Assembly: GCA_028278455.1 (NCBI GenBank)
Contig: JANQEH010000202.1
Span: 1 to 44,565, forward strand
Direction of reading: 5' to 3'
Length of the DNA stretch: 44,565 nucleotides
Source: a bacterium
GTDB taxonomy: Bacteria > SM23-31
Shown: positions 24,845 through 33,457 of the stretch, in pieces
How positions within the stretch are numbered: position 1 is the first letter of the stretch
How the letters are laid out: every line of letters starts with the position of its first letter
The notes under the pieces: generated by a model
Told to the model about the DNA's origin: nothing
The model's input: only the letters and a program-made list of their open reading frames with translations
The model's database searches: none
Translations under genes and position numbers: made by a program

Positions 24845-25351
24845 TTACCTTTTGGCGATGTCCTTGAGCTTTGCAGTTGTCTCATTGTATACTTTCAGGA
24901 GCTCTTTATCGTCTTCAGGCAGTTTTACCCTCAGTCTGTCAGCCATCCAGATAACCTTGAATTCGTTTGTATGTTCACAGCGGGCTTTATGATGATTCTC
25001 GACGATCCGGGAGATCGTGCCAGTAAACTCTTTATCAAGGCCGCATTCTGTGAGGAGCTTTTCGGCGATAACCGCTCCTGCCTGTTCATGATCCTTATTG
25101 CCTTTTCCGATATCGTGCAGAATAGCGCCGATCAGAACGGTTCTTGAATCGGCATCGACAACCTCGAGAAGTCTCTTTGCCCGCTTGAGGACCAGATCGG
25201 TATGCGGTATCCACCTGTCGTTCAATTCGCGTTCAGTAAAGGAGGTAACCATAGCTTTGTATACATTTTCGATATCATCTTCCTGTGCAATAGAAGAATT
25301 GAATGAACAGCAAATCAGGATCAGGGCGGAAATTATCAGACTCTTCATCAT
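24845..25351 (-). CDS. Predicted exported HD-domain phosphohydrolase-like protein
   Basis: This 168-residue protein has an N-terminal signal peptide (SLIISALILICCSFNSSIAQ, likely cut after SIA) and a compact HD domain. Its full set of putative metal ligands is H50, H79-D80 (ILHDIGKG), K83, H88, H120-H121 (ENHHKA) and D138 (WMADRL). HD proteins hydrolyse phosphate esters, often of nucleotides; here the signal peptide would place the enzyme in the periplasm or outside. The substrate is unknown. The start is the ATG at 25351, which has GGAGAA upstream; the upstream TTG at 25369 would include that site in the coding region. It is divergent from the signalling array that starts at 25685. Confidence 0.8.
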   Translation of the reverse strand: MMKSLIISALILICCSFNSSIAQEDDIENVYKAMVTSFTERELNDRWIPHTDLVLKRAKRLLEVVDADSRTVLIGAILHDIGKGNKDHEQAGAVIAEKLLTECGLDKEFTGTISRIVENHHKARCEHTNEFKVIWMADRLRVKLPEDDKELLKVYNETTAKLKDIAKR

Positions 25352-25439
25352 GGTTTTTTCTCCGGTCAATTTTCTGAATAATTAGAATAGGATTTAGACA
25401 ATGGATACAATGTAACAATTGGGTACTCTATAAACAAAC

Positions 25440-25471
25440 AAAAACCTGTTAGCAGTCTGCTGAAGGTTTTT
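25440..25471. terminator. Orphan terminator-like hairpin
   Basis: AAAAACCT (25440-25447) and AGGTTTTT (25464-25471) frame an inner AGCAG/CTGCT complementarity, giving a stem with A and T tracts on the two sides. It lies upstream of both divergent genes, so it has no obvious transcript to end. Confidence 0.5.
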
Positions 25472-25494
25472 AAATTAATTAAAATATAAGCATT

Positions 25495-25512
25495 GATCGG
25501 CAGATGCCGATC
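25495..25512. promoter_or_regulatory. Palindrome GATCGGCA-GA-TGCCGATC
   Basis: A perfect 8-bp inverted repeat lies between the two divergent genes, 77 nt upstream of the -35 box of the signalling array. It could be a binding site for a dimeric regulator. A hairpin role is possible too. Confidence 0.4.
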
Positions 25513-25588
25513 TCAGCCTTTCCGGAGCAGTCAGAATATTATTCACGGAAAATTTATTAGTATTATTTTACTTATTTACATTTTTTTC

Positions 25589-25617
25589 TTGACAAGTCAT
25601 TACAAATGGTATATATT
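25589..25617 (+). promoter_or_regulatory. Near-consensus sigma-70 promoter of the signalling array
   Basis: TTGACA (25589-25594), a 17-bp spacer and TATATT (25612-25617) make the best promoter in the window. Transcription would start near 25624, about 60 nt before the HTH-REC gene. Confidence 0.8.
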
Positions 25618-25651
25618 GTACATGTGAGACATATGGGACAAATGGTACATA
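25602..25651 (+). promoter_or_regulatory. Direct repeat ACAAATGGTAYATA around the -10 box
   Basis: ACAAATGGTATATA (25602-25615) overlaps the -10 box, and ACAAATGGTACATA (25638-25651) lies 36 bp further on, just after the likely transcription start. They differ at one of 14 positions. Between them are further ACATRTG-like words. This layout suits repression or autoregulation, possibly by the HTH-REC protein encoded first. Confidence 0.5.
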
Positions 25652-25684
25652 AGGAGTAAGTTTACAAATTAACGGAGATTAGAA

Positions 25685-26251
25685 ATGGTAAAAGAGGTAT
25701 TTACAGCGGGTGATGTTTCCAATATTTGTCATGTTTCCCGTCAGACTGTTAACCGTTGGCTGAATAATGGGGAATTGAAAGGTTTCAGACCAACTAAAAA
25801 TGCTGCATGGAGAATCACGAGGAATGAGTTGATGCTGTTTATGAAAGAGAATGATTTTCCTGTTGAATTTATTAAAGACAATAAGATCAAGGTTCTTGTT
25901 GTCGATGATGAGAAGAATATGACTTCTGCAATACAGCGTGCTTTCATATCTGAAGAGCGTTTTATTCTTGATATTGCGAATTCCGGTTTCAGTGCGGGAG
26001 CGAGGCTGGAGGCTTTTAAGCCTGATGTAGTAGTTCTTGACATCTTTCTTGGAGATATGGATGGCCGGGAATTTTTTAAATACATCAAGAATAATACTAA
26101 TCTCGATACCATTAGAGTAATAGGTATCTCAGGCAAGATAGCGCCTTCAGAAATTAAACCGATGTTAGATATGGGATTTGATGATTTTCTCCAGAAACCA
26201 TTCAATGTGGAAAAATTGAAAGAAATAATTATAGAATCATTTGAAAAGTAG
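25685..26251 (+). CDS. HTH (excisionase-type)-receiver fusion response regulator
   Basis: This 188-residue protein has an N-terminal HTH_17/MerR-like winged helix (residues about 4-55, FTAGDVSNICHVSRQTVNRW, then a WRITRNEL wing). It is joined to a C-terminal CheY-type receiver (69-188) with D74-D75, phospho-acceptor D119 (VVVLDIFLGDMDG), S149 and K171. The order is the reverse of classical regulators, in which the receiver comes first. It is the only gene of the following array with a recognisable DNA-binding domain, and it is the first gene behind the strong promoter. It may read out phosphorylation from the kinases downstream and control its own operon; this last point is inference. Confidence 0.9.
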   Translation: MVKEVFTAGDVSNICHVSRQTVNRWLNNGELKGFRPTKNAAWRITRNELMLFMKENDFPVEFIKDNKIKVLVVDDEKNMTSAIQRAFISEERFILDIANSGFSAGARLEAFKPDVVVLDIFLGDMDGREFFKYIKNNTNLDTIRVIGISGKIAPSEIKPMLDMGFDDFLQKPFNVEKLKEIIIESFEK

Positions 26252-26279
26252 GTTTTGACGAACAAAAATGGAATGAACT

Positions 26280-29200
26280 ATGAAAGTATCCGGAAACAGG
26301 ATCAAAAATACTGGGAAGGATAAAATAACCTTGAAAATGCAGGAAAAACTGAAATTGGAAGCTGAGGCTCTTTTAAAATCCAATGAACTGTTTAAGCCAT
26401 TTGGCGCTATGGTCAGAGACGGCATTATCGTAATCAATGATAAAGAGCAGGTCCTGTACTGGAATAGGATTGCTGAAAAAATCACCGGATATAGCGATAA
26501 GGAGATATTTGGCCAGAACCTTCTCAAAATTTTAGTACCGAAGAATCTATATCCGGCTTTGGCTGAGTCTTTCAGGGATTTCAAAAAAACCGGTAAGGGT
26601 ATGTCTATAGGCAAGACAATTGAACTTCCCGCTATTAGAAAGAACGGGCAGGATATTACTATAGAATTATCACTTTCATTTATGAAGTTAAATGGTAGGT
26701 GGATCGCTGCAGGAATTGTCAGAGAAATAACTGAGAATTTGAAATCGGAAAACAATATAGCTAAAAACCGAAAAAAATATAGTTCTCTAAATACTTCGAT
26801 ACAGGAGGGAGTGTGTTTTTATGAGATAGTATACAACAACAACCAAAAACCGGTTGATTACAGAATATTAGATGGGAAATCACCAAATGAGAATATTTCG
26901 GGGATAGAAATTAATAATGAAAAAGGCAGATTCGCCTCAGATATCTATAAAACTTCAACTCCGCCGTACCTTAATGAGTATTCCGGAGTTGTTAAATCCG
27001 GGAAACCGTTTACATATGATATTTACTTCTCACCCAGTGATAAATATTTCCATATTACGGCGGTAAAAACAGGAGAGAATAATTTTGCTACGATATTCAC
27101 AGATATTACTGAATTGAAAAAATCTGAGATCAAGTTCAAAAAAAGCGAAGAACGTTTCAAGAAATTCTTTGATCTGGGTCTTATTGGAATGGCTATTACA
27201 TCCCCGGAAAAAGGCTGGATTAAAGTGAATAAGAAATTGTGCCAGATATTTGGTTATCCTAAGAAAGAACTATTAAAGAAAACCTGGATTGAGATCACCC
27301 ACCCGGATGATCTTGATAAAGATATTGAACAGTTCAACAGAGTGCTAAAGGGAGATATTGATGGATATGCTATTGAAAAGCGGTTTATAAAGAAAGACGG
27401 AAAGATAATCCACGCAAATATCTCTGTTAAATGCATCAGGAAAAACGATGGATCTGTAGACTATTTTACAGCGCTGATAGATGATATTTCTGTAAAAAAG
27501 AAATATCAGGAAGACTTGATAGAATCCGAAGAAAAGTTTCAGAAAGCTTTTTATAATTATCCGGGGGCTGTAGTTATTATCACTCTCTCAGATGGCAGAT
27601 TTATTAATGTCAACAAAAGTTTCCTCAGGCTTTTCAAATATAAAAAATCAGAAGTGATTGGGAGAACCTCTACAGAGCTGGATCTTTTTGTTGATAAAAG
27701 TGATAGAGGCAGGATTGCCGTTATGCTTGGTGAAATAGATTCTGTAAGAAATATTGAGCTTATATTAAGAACGAAAAAGGGTGAAAAGAAGCACTGCAAT
27801 TTCTCAGCTGATATTATTGATATCAATGGACAAAAATCCTTAATTGCTGTGGCGCAGGATATTACCGATCTTAAAATGGCTGAGGTAATAATTCAAACAA
27901 AGAGCGCGTTTCTTGATTCTGTTATTGAGCAGAGCCCGTTCGCAACATGGATATCGGATTCAAAAGGTGTTCTACAGCGCGCAAATCCTGCGTTGAAGAA
28001 GTTTTTAAATATTGAAGATGAGCAGATAGTCGGAAAATATAATATACTGCATGATCCAATCGTCAAACGACAAGGGCTATTGCCTAAGATACGTTCTGTC
28101 TTTGAGGAAGGAAAGTCAGTAAGTTTTACCTGCGACTGGGATGGCAACGATATGCCTACTTTGAATTTAAAAGGCTCTAACAAAGTAAGTATCGAAGCCA
28201 CGATGTTTCCTATTTTTAATCCTGATGGCGAAATGACAAATGTTGTTCTGAACTGGATTGACATTACTAAACGCAGGAAGGCTGAAGAAGCTTTATTGAA
28301 AGCGAAATCTGAGCTCGAGGATAAAGTTAAGGAACGTACAGAAAGTTTTATTAAGAAAAACGAAGAACTCCTCCGCAGCGAGCAGAAATACAAATATCTA
28401 ATTGAAGGTATGTTGGATGGGTACGGAAGAACAGATATGCAGGGTACAATGGTGGATTTTAATCCTGCTTTTGCAAAGATGATCGGGTATACCAAAAAGG
28501 AGATCACAAAATTAACATTTCAGGATATTACGCCCGAAAAGTGGCATGATATGGAAACTGATATTATAAATAACCAGGTAATCAAAAGGGGATTTTCGGA
28601 CATTTATGAAAAAGAGTATAAAAAAAAGAATGGAGACATAATCCCAGTGGAGCTTAGAGCTTATCTTTTAAAAGATGAAAAGGGCGAAAATGAAGGTTTC
28701 TGGGGAATTATAAGAGATGTCTCTGCAAGGAAACAGATTGAAAATGCATTAAGAGAAAGTAAGGATTATCTTGAGCTTTCCCTGAAAGCTGTTAGAGCAG
28801 GTACTCTTGTTTACGATATAGCCAGCAGCCGCCTGGAATGGGATGACCGGTCTCTTGAGATCTTCGGAATTTCACGGACCGAATTCAATGATGATTATGA
28901 TAGTTGGGCCAGTCTTGTCCATCCAGAGGATATCGAATATGTTGAAAATGAATTTGGAAGGCAGCTGAAGGAAGAACCGTTTGTGGATATAAGATACAAA
29001 GTCAGGCAACCGGATGGTAATTTGCGTTATATTAATGCAGTGGCAAATATTATCAAAAATGAAAAGGGTGAACCTGTTAAGCTTGCCGGCCTTCATTTTG
29101 ATGAAACTGAGAAGGTTATGGCTGATGAGAAACTGAAATTAACATTGAACGAACTCGAAAGATCAAATGCCGAACTGCAGCAGTTTGCCTATGTAGCATC

Positions 29201-29834
29201 TCATGACCTTCAGGAGCCATTAAGAATGGTGTCGAGCTTTATTCAACTTCTACAAAAAAGATATGAGGGACAGCTCGATAAAGATGCTGATGAATTTATC
29301 GGATATGCGGTAGACGGTGTATCAAGAATGAAGAAGCTGATAAATGATCTATTATCATTTTCAAGAGTAAGAACTAAGGGAAAACCTTTCAAAAAGATCA
29401 AATTATCGTCTTTAGTAGAGACTGTCGTAAAATCATTAACTCTTTTGATTGAATCCAATAATGCTAAAATAGAAATTAATAGATTACCGACTATAAATGT
29501 GGATGAATCTCAATTCATGCAGCTTTTTCAGAATCTTATAGTTAATGCGATAAAATTCCGAAGCGAAAAAGATCCGGTTATAATAATATCAGCTAAATTG
29601 GTGAAAAGAGAATGGCAGTTCAGTGTTGAAGATAACGGTATAGGTATTGAGACACAATACCACGATAAGGTCTTTCAGATATTCCAAAGACTGCAAAGTG
29701 GAGAAAAAATAGCCGGTTCAGGGATAGGCCTGTCAATCTGTAAGAGAATAGTAGAAAGGCATAACGGTAGGATGTGGGTAGAATCTGAACCGGGCTATGG
29801 ATCAACTTTTTATTTTAAAATTCCAGTAAATTGA
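26280..29834 (+). CDS. Soluble histidine kinase with seven PAS domains
   Basis: This 1184-residue protein has no membrane segment. PAS-type domains fall at about 36-155, 167-285 (degenerate), 288-405, 415-535, 540-665, 700-820 and 827-945. The HisKA dimerisation domain has phospho-acceptor H975 (YVASHDLQEPLRM). The HATPase domain (about 1070-1184) has the N box (QNLIVNAIKF), G1 (EDNGIGIE) and G2 (GSGIGLSICKR). All catalytic boxes are present, so it should be active. The HDLQEPLRM type is found in phytochrome-like kinases that pair with stand-alone Rcp1 receivers, and such a receiver is encoded directly downstream. The ligands of the PAS domains cannot be told. It follows the HTH-REC gene by 28 nt. 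Confidence 0.93.
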   Translation: MKVSGNRIKNTGKDKITLKMQEKLKLEAEALLKSNELFKPFGAMVRDGIIVINDKEQVLYWNRIAEKITGYSDKEIFGQNLLKILVPKNLYPALAESFRDFKKTGKGMSIGKTIELPAIRKNGQDITIELSLSFMKLNGRWIAAGIVREITENLKSENNIAKNRKKYSSLNTSIQEGVCFYEIVYNNNQKPVDYRILDGKSPNENISGIEINNEKGRFASDIYKTSTPPYLNEYSGVVKSGKPFTYDIYFSPSDKYFHITAVKTGENNFATIFTDITELKKSEIKFKKSEERFKKFFDLGLIGMAITSPEKGWIKVNKKLCQIFGYPKKELLKKTWIEITHPDDLDKDIEQFNRVLKGDIDGYAIEKRFIKKDGKIIHANISVKCIRKNDGSVDYFTALIDDISVKKKYQEDLIESEEKFQKAFYNYPGAVVIITLSDGRFINVNKSFLRLFKYKKSEVIGRTSTELDLFVDKSDRGRIAVMLGEIDSVRNIELILRTKKGEKKHCNFSADIIDINGQKSLIAVAQDITDLKMAEVIIQTKSAFLDSVIEQSPFATWISDSKGVLQRANPALKKFLNIEDEQIVGKYNILHDPIVKRQGLLPKIRSVFEEGKSVSFTCDWDGNDMPTLNLKGSNKVSIEATMFPIFNPDGEMTNVVLNWIDITKRRKAEEALLKAKSELEDKVKERTESFIKKNEELLRSEQKYKYLIEGMLDGYGRTDMQGTMVDFNPAFAKMIGYTKKEITKLTFQDITPEKWHDMETDIINNQVIKRGFSDIYEKEYKKKNGDIIPVELRAYLLKDEKGENEGFWGIIRDVSARKQIENALRESKDYLELSLKAVRAGTLVYDIASSRLEWDDRSLEIFGISRTEFNDDYDSWASLVHPEDIEYVENEFGRQLKEEPFVDIRYKVRQPDGNLRYINAVANIIKNEKGEPVKLAGLHFDETEKVMADEKLKLTLNELERSNAELQQFAYVASHDLQEPLRMVSSFIQLLQKRYEGQLDKDADEFIGYAVDGVSRMKKLINDLLSFSRVRTKGKPFKKIKLSSLVETVVKSLTLLIESNNAKIEINRLPTINVDESQFMQLFQNLIVNAIKFRSEKDPVIIISAKLVKREWQFSVEDNGIGIETQYHDKVFQIFQRLQSGEKIAGSGIGLSICKRIVERHNGRMWVESEPGYGSTFYFKIPVN

Positions 29835-29845
29835 GGGCAAGAATT

Positions 29846-30295
29846 ATGGACAAAGAAGAAACAAAACCAATCGATATCTTACTTGTTGAAGACAATCCGG
29901 GGGATGTCAGGCTTACAATCGAAGCGCTCAAAGAAGGAAAAGTCAAAAACAATTTATTCACAGTGGATGACGGTGTCAAAGCTATCAGATTTCTCAAGAA
30001 GGAAGGAGAATATAAACCGGTACCAACACCGGATCTTATTCTGCTTGATCTGAATCTGCCAAAAATGGACGGCAAGGAAGTCCTGGAGGAAATCAAGAGT
30101 GATAAACAGCTAAAACTCATACCGGTAGTAATACTGACTACATCTACAGAAGAAAGAGATATTCTGACAACGTATGAGCTGCATGCTAACTGTTATATAA
30201 CCAAGCCGGTTGACTTAGCGCAATTTATTACTGTTGTAAAATCCATTGAGGATTTTTGGCTTACAATAGTAAAATTGCCAAAAATTACTGAATAA
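29846..30295 (+). CDS. Rcp1-type single-domain response regulator
   Basis: This 149-residue receiver starts at ATG 29846 with GAGGG 8 nt upstream. It opens IDILLVEDNPGDVRLT and has E15-D16, phospho-acceptor D68 (LILLDLNLPKMDG), T99 and K120. The insertion around EGEYKPVPTPD and the C-terminal extension ending DFWLTIVKLP are typical of Rcp1-like partners of phytochrome-type kinases. No output domain is present. It is most likely the cognate receiver of the kinase just upstream (gap 11 nt). Confidence 0.93.
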   Translation: MDKEETKPIDILLVEDNPGDVRLTIEALKEGKVKNNLFTVDDGVKAIRFLKKEGEYKPVPTPDLILLDLNLPKMDGKEVLEEIKSDKQLKLIPVVILTTSTEERDILTTYELHANCYITKPVDLAQFITVVKSIEDFWLTIVKLPKITE

Positions 30296-30310
30296 AAAGA
30301 TGAGTTTGAC

Positions 30311-33049
30311 ATGACACAAAAATTACAAATACTGTTGGTTGAGGATAATCCCGGTGATGCAAGATTGATATCTGAGTATTTAACCAGCATACAGACTGTA
30401 TTAATTGAGATTGATAATGCTAAAGAACTCGGGGAATGTAAAAACTATATCCGTAATAAGCACTATGATGTAATACTTTTGGATCTAAACCTCCCGGATA
30501 GTAAAGGTATTGATACTATCAGGAATGTGCTGAAAATCTCTAATGGAACTCCCATTGTGGTCCTTACAGGTCTGGCAGACGAGGAGATTGCGTTTGAGGC
30601 GATACAGATCGGGGCTCAGGATTACCTTGTGAAAGACGACATTGACAGTAATGTTCTGCTCAAGACCATACGGTATGCACAGGAACGCCATCAGCTTATT
30701 AACCAGGTGAAAAAGGAAAGAGATAAAGCCCAGAGTTATCTTGATATTGTCAATGCAATTATAGTCGTAATCAATAGAGATCAAATCGTAACAATGATCA
30801 ATAAGTGCGGCTGTGATATTCTGGGATATAAGGAACCAGAAATCTTAGGTCAAAACTGGTTTGACAAATTTATCCCCAAAAAGGATAGGCGAACGATAAA
30901 AAAAGTCTATAGAGAGATAATCACCGGCAAATCCATGCCACATCAATACTATGAAAATCATGTGTTGACAAAAGATGAAACGCTGAAGTTTATATCCTGG
31001 CATAATTCAATTATATATAATAATAAATCTGAAATAGTCTCAACATTAAGTTATGGTGAGGATATAACTGAAAAGAAGAAACAGCAGGTTGCTCTTGCTC
31101 AAAGTGAAGCACAATTCCGTTCTCTTTATGAAACAATGGCTCAAGGGGTAGTTTACCAGGATACAAATGGGAAAATCATAAGCGCGAATCCGGCAGCTGA
31201 GAAGATACTTGGAATGACGTTCGATCAGATGCAGGGGAGAAAATCAATAGATCCTTGCTTCAAGAGTATACATGAGGATGGAACTAATTTTCCCGGAGAA
31301 GATCATCCTGCAATGGAAGCATTATATACCGGTAAGAAGGTAAATGATGTTTTGATGGGAGTATATAATCCGAAAGAAGATGCAAACAGATGGATCAAGA
31401 TAAATGCAGTCCCGCAATTCAGAAAGAGTGAATCAAAACCTTATCGTGTATACACTACCTTTTATGATATCACGGAAATAAAACTGGCGAAGGAAGCGTT
31501 GGTTAACAGCGAAAAAAAATACAGGACTTTAACCGAAAATCAGAGTATAGCTATCTATAGAAGCACTCCCGGTAAAGAGGGACAATTGATTGAAATTAAT
31601 CCTGCAATGGCAGTAATGTTCGGATTCAATTCTAAAGAGGAAATGCTGAAAACCAAAGCTTCAGATAATTATTATGATCCTTTCGATCGCAAGGAGTTCA
31701 GCGAAGGGCTGTTATTAAATGGAGTTGTAAAGAACCGTGAGATAGAGTTTAAAAGAAAGGATGGAAGTACTTTTATTGGTTCTGATACTGCTGTCGCAGT
31801 CAAAAATGATATAGGTGAGATCATTTATTTCGATGGGGTAATCGAAGATATTACAGACCGAAAGAGACTGGAGCAAATGCTTATCCAGTCTGAAAAGATG
31901 GCTTCTATCGGTACTCTTGCAGCAGGGGTAGCACATGAGATCAATAATCCTATCGGGTACATATCCAGTAACTTAAGGATAATGGAGAAGTACAGTGAAA
32001 AGTTAAGCAGTTTTTTTATCGGTATGTTCGAGATGATAAATAATTATGAAGAAGGCAAATGTGAAGAGACTAAACAGGCTGTCATGAAAGCAAAAGATGA
32101 TATGAACCTTGATTATCTACTGGAGGATATGAACGATGCTCTGGCAGAGTCAATAGAGGGCATTGAAAAGGTAAAAAGGATCGTTCATGATCTAAAAGAT
32201 TTTGCTCATCCGGATAAACCGGATATTGCATATGCTGATATTAATGAAAGTATCGAAAAAACTCTTAATATTGTCTGGAACGAAATCAAATATAAAGCCG
32301 AAGTTATTAAAGAATACTCAGAGATTCCTAAAATCGAGTGTGATATACAGAAACTAAGCCAGGTTTTTATGAACCTTCTGGTAAATGCAAGCCATGCAAT
32401 CACAGAAAAAGGAATTATTACTATTAAGACATACTCTGAGAACGAAAATATTGTTGTAAATATCTCGGATAACGGCAGAGGTATGGAACGAGATCAGTTG
32501 AAACATATATTTGATGCATTTTATACTACTAAGGAACCCGGTAAAGGTACCGGGCTCGGGCTTTCCATATCATACAGAATTATTCAGGAACATTTTGGCA
32601 AAATTGATGTCTGGAGTGAATTGGGTAAAGGAACTGAATTCACAATTAAGCTCCCTGTCAGTCTGAAACATCAGGCAGTAAAGGAGAAGAGAATACTTAT
32701 TGTGGATGATGAAGAAGACGTAAATAAGATGTTGATGATGATGATTAAAAGAGTGAATCCTTCTATTGAAGTTGAGAAGGCTACAAGTGGTTTTGAAGCG
32801 GGAGAGAAGTTATTCACTTTCAGACCGAATCTTGTATTTCTGGATATTTTTATGCCTGATATGGATGGTTTTGAGGTTACAAAAAGGATAATAAACAGCG
32901 ACTTGAAAGACCTGACAAAAATAGTAATCATCACGGGAGGCAAAGCTGAAAATCTTAAGGATAAAGCTCTTGAGGCGGGAGCTGTTCATTTTTTGAGGAA
33001 GCCGTTCGGGCAGAAAAAGATCAATGAAATCATTGAGGAACATCTATAG
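30311..33049 (+). CDS. Hybrid histidine kinase: REC-PAS-PAS-PAS-HisKA-HATPase-REC
   Basis: This 912-residue soluble protein has an N-terminal receiver (1-125; D58 in VILLDLNLPDSKG, T86, K108). PAS domains fall at about 142-260, 263-390 and 398-520. HisKA has H542 (GVAHEINNPIGYI), and the HATPase (about 645-785) has SDNGRGME and GKGTGLGLS. The C-terminal receiver (793-912) has D845 (LVFLDIFMPDMDG). Two receivers in one polypeptide let it take phosphate from another kinase and act as a relay. The third PAS resembles the PAS modules of the two DHp-only proteins in this cluster (TENxxIxIYRST, FDGxIEDITxRK). The ribosome binding site is weak (GATGAG). Confidence 0.93.
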   Translation: MTQKLQILLVEDNPGDARLISEYLTSIQTVLIEIDNAKELGECKNYIRNKHYDVILLDLNLPDSKGIDTIRNVLKISNGTPIVVLTGLADEEIAFEAIQIGAQDYLVKDDIDSNVLLKTIRYAQERHQLINQVKKERDKAQSYLDIVNAIIVVINRDQIVTMINKCGCDILGYKEPEILGQNWFDKFIPKKDRRTIKKVYREIITGKSMPHQYYENHVLTKDETLKFISWHNSIIYNNKSEIVSTLSYGEDITEKKKQQVALAQSEAQFRSLYETMAQGVVYQDTNGKIISANPAAEKILGMTFDQMQGRKSIDPCFKSIHEDGTNFPGEDHPAMEALYTGKKVNDVLMGVYNPKEDANRWIKINAVPQFRKSESKPYRVYTTFYDITEIKLAKEALVNSEKKYRTLTENQSIAIYRSTPGKEGQLIEINPAMAVMFGFNSKEEMLKTKASDNYYDPFDRKEFSEGLLLNGVVKNREIEFKRKDGSTFIGSDTAVAVKNDIGEIIYFDGVIEDITDRKRLEQMLIQSEKMASIGTLAAGVAHEINNPIGYISSNLRIMEKYSEKLSSFFIGMFEMINNYEEGKCEETKQAVMKAKDDMNLDYLLEDMNDALAESIEGIEKVKRIVHDLKDFAHPDKPDIAYADINESIEKTLNIVWNEIKYKAEVIKEYSEIPKIECDIQKLSQVFMNLLVNASHAITEKGIITIKTYSENENIVVNISDNGRGMERDQLKHIFDAFYTTKEPGKGTGLGLSISYRIIQEHFGKIDVWSELGKGTEFTIKLPVSLKHQAVKEKRILIVDDEEDVNKMLMMMIKRVNPSIEVEKATSGFEAGEKLFTFRPNLVFLDIFMPDMDGFEVTKRIINSDLKDLTKIVIITGGKAENLKDKALEAGAVHFLRKPFGQKKINEIIEEHL

Positions 33050-33060
33050 GAATTCTAAAA

Positions 33061-33447
33061 ATGGATTCATTCAAAAAAATATTCATTATCGATGATGATA
33101 TCAATATTCGAAATTCTTTGAAACGATTATTCAGAGAATTTATACCCGAAGCGAAAGTGATCGAAAGAGAAAGCGGTGAGAATATAGTTGCGATAACGAA
33201 GAGAGTTAAACCGCAATTAATACTTCTCGACGTAAAGATGCCCGAAAAAAACGGGCTGCAGATATTGAGATCACTAAAACGCTGTGATGATAGGAAGATA
33301 GTGAATATACCGGTTATAATGCTTACCGGAATTGGAAACAAGGAACTGGTATTCAAAACACAAGCAATGGGAGCGGCTGATTACATTACAAAACCTTTTA
33401 ATGAAAAGGTTATTATCAAGAAGATCAAGCAGTATCTAAGAAGCTAA
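33061..33447 (+). CDS. Single-domain response regulator (CheY-like)
   Basis: This 128-residue receiver has D11-D12, phospho-acceptor D57 (LILLDVKMPEKNG), T89 and K111, all key residues intact. AGGAA overlaps the stop codon of the hybrid kinase gene. There is no output domain. The H-NOX gene follows after 10 nt, so this receiver could be part of the nitric-oxide branch. Confidence 0.9.
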   Translation: MDSFKKIFIIDDDINIRNSLKRLFREFIPEAKVIERESGENIVAITKRVKPQLILLDVKMPEKNGLQILRSLKRCDDRKIVNIPVIMLTGIGNKELVFKTQAMGAADYITKPFNEKVIIKKIKQYLRS

Positions 33448-33457
33448 AGGAGAGAAA

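Noticed and set aside
24738..24992. 84-codon plus-strand frame
   Set aside because: More than half overlaps the HD-protein gene on the other strand, and there is no ribosome binding site.
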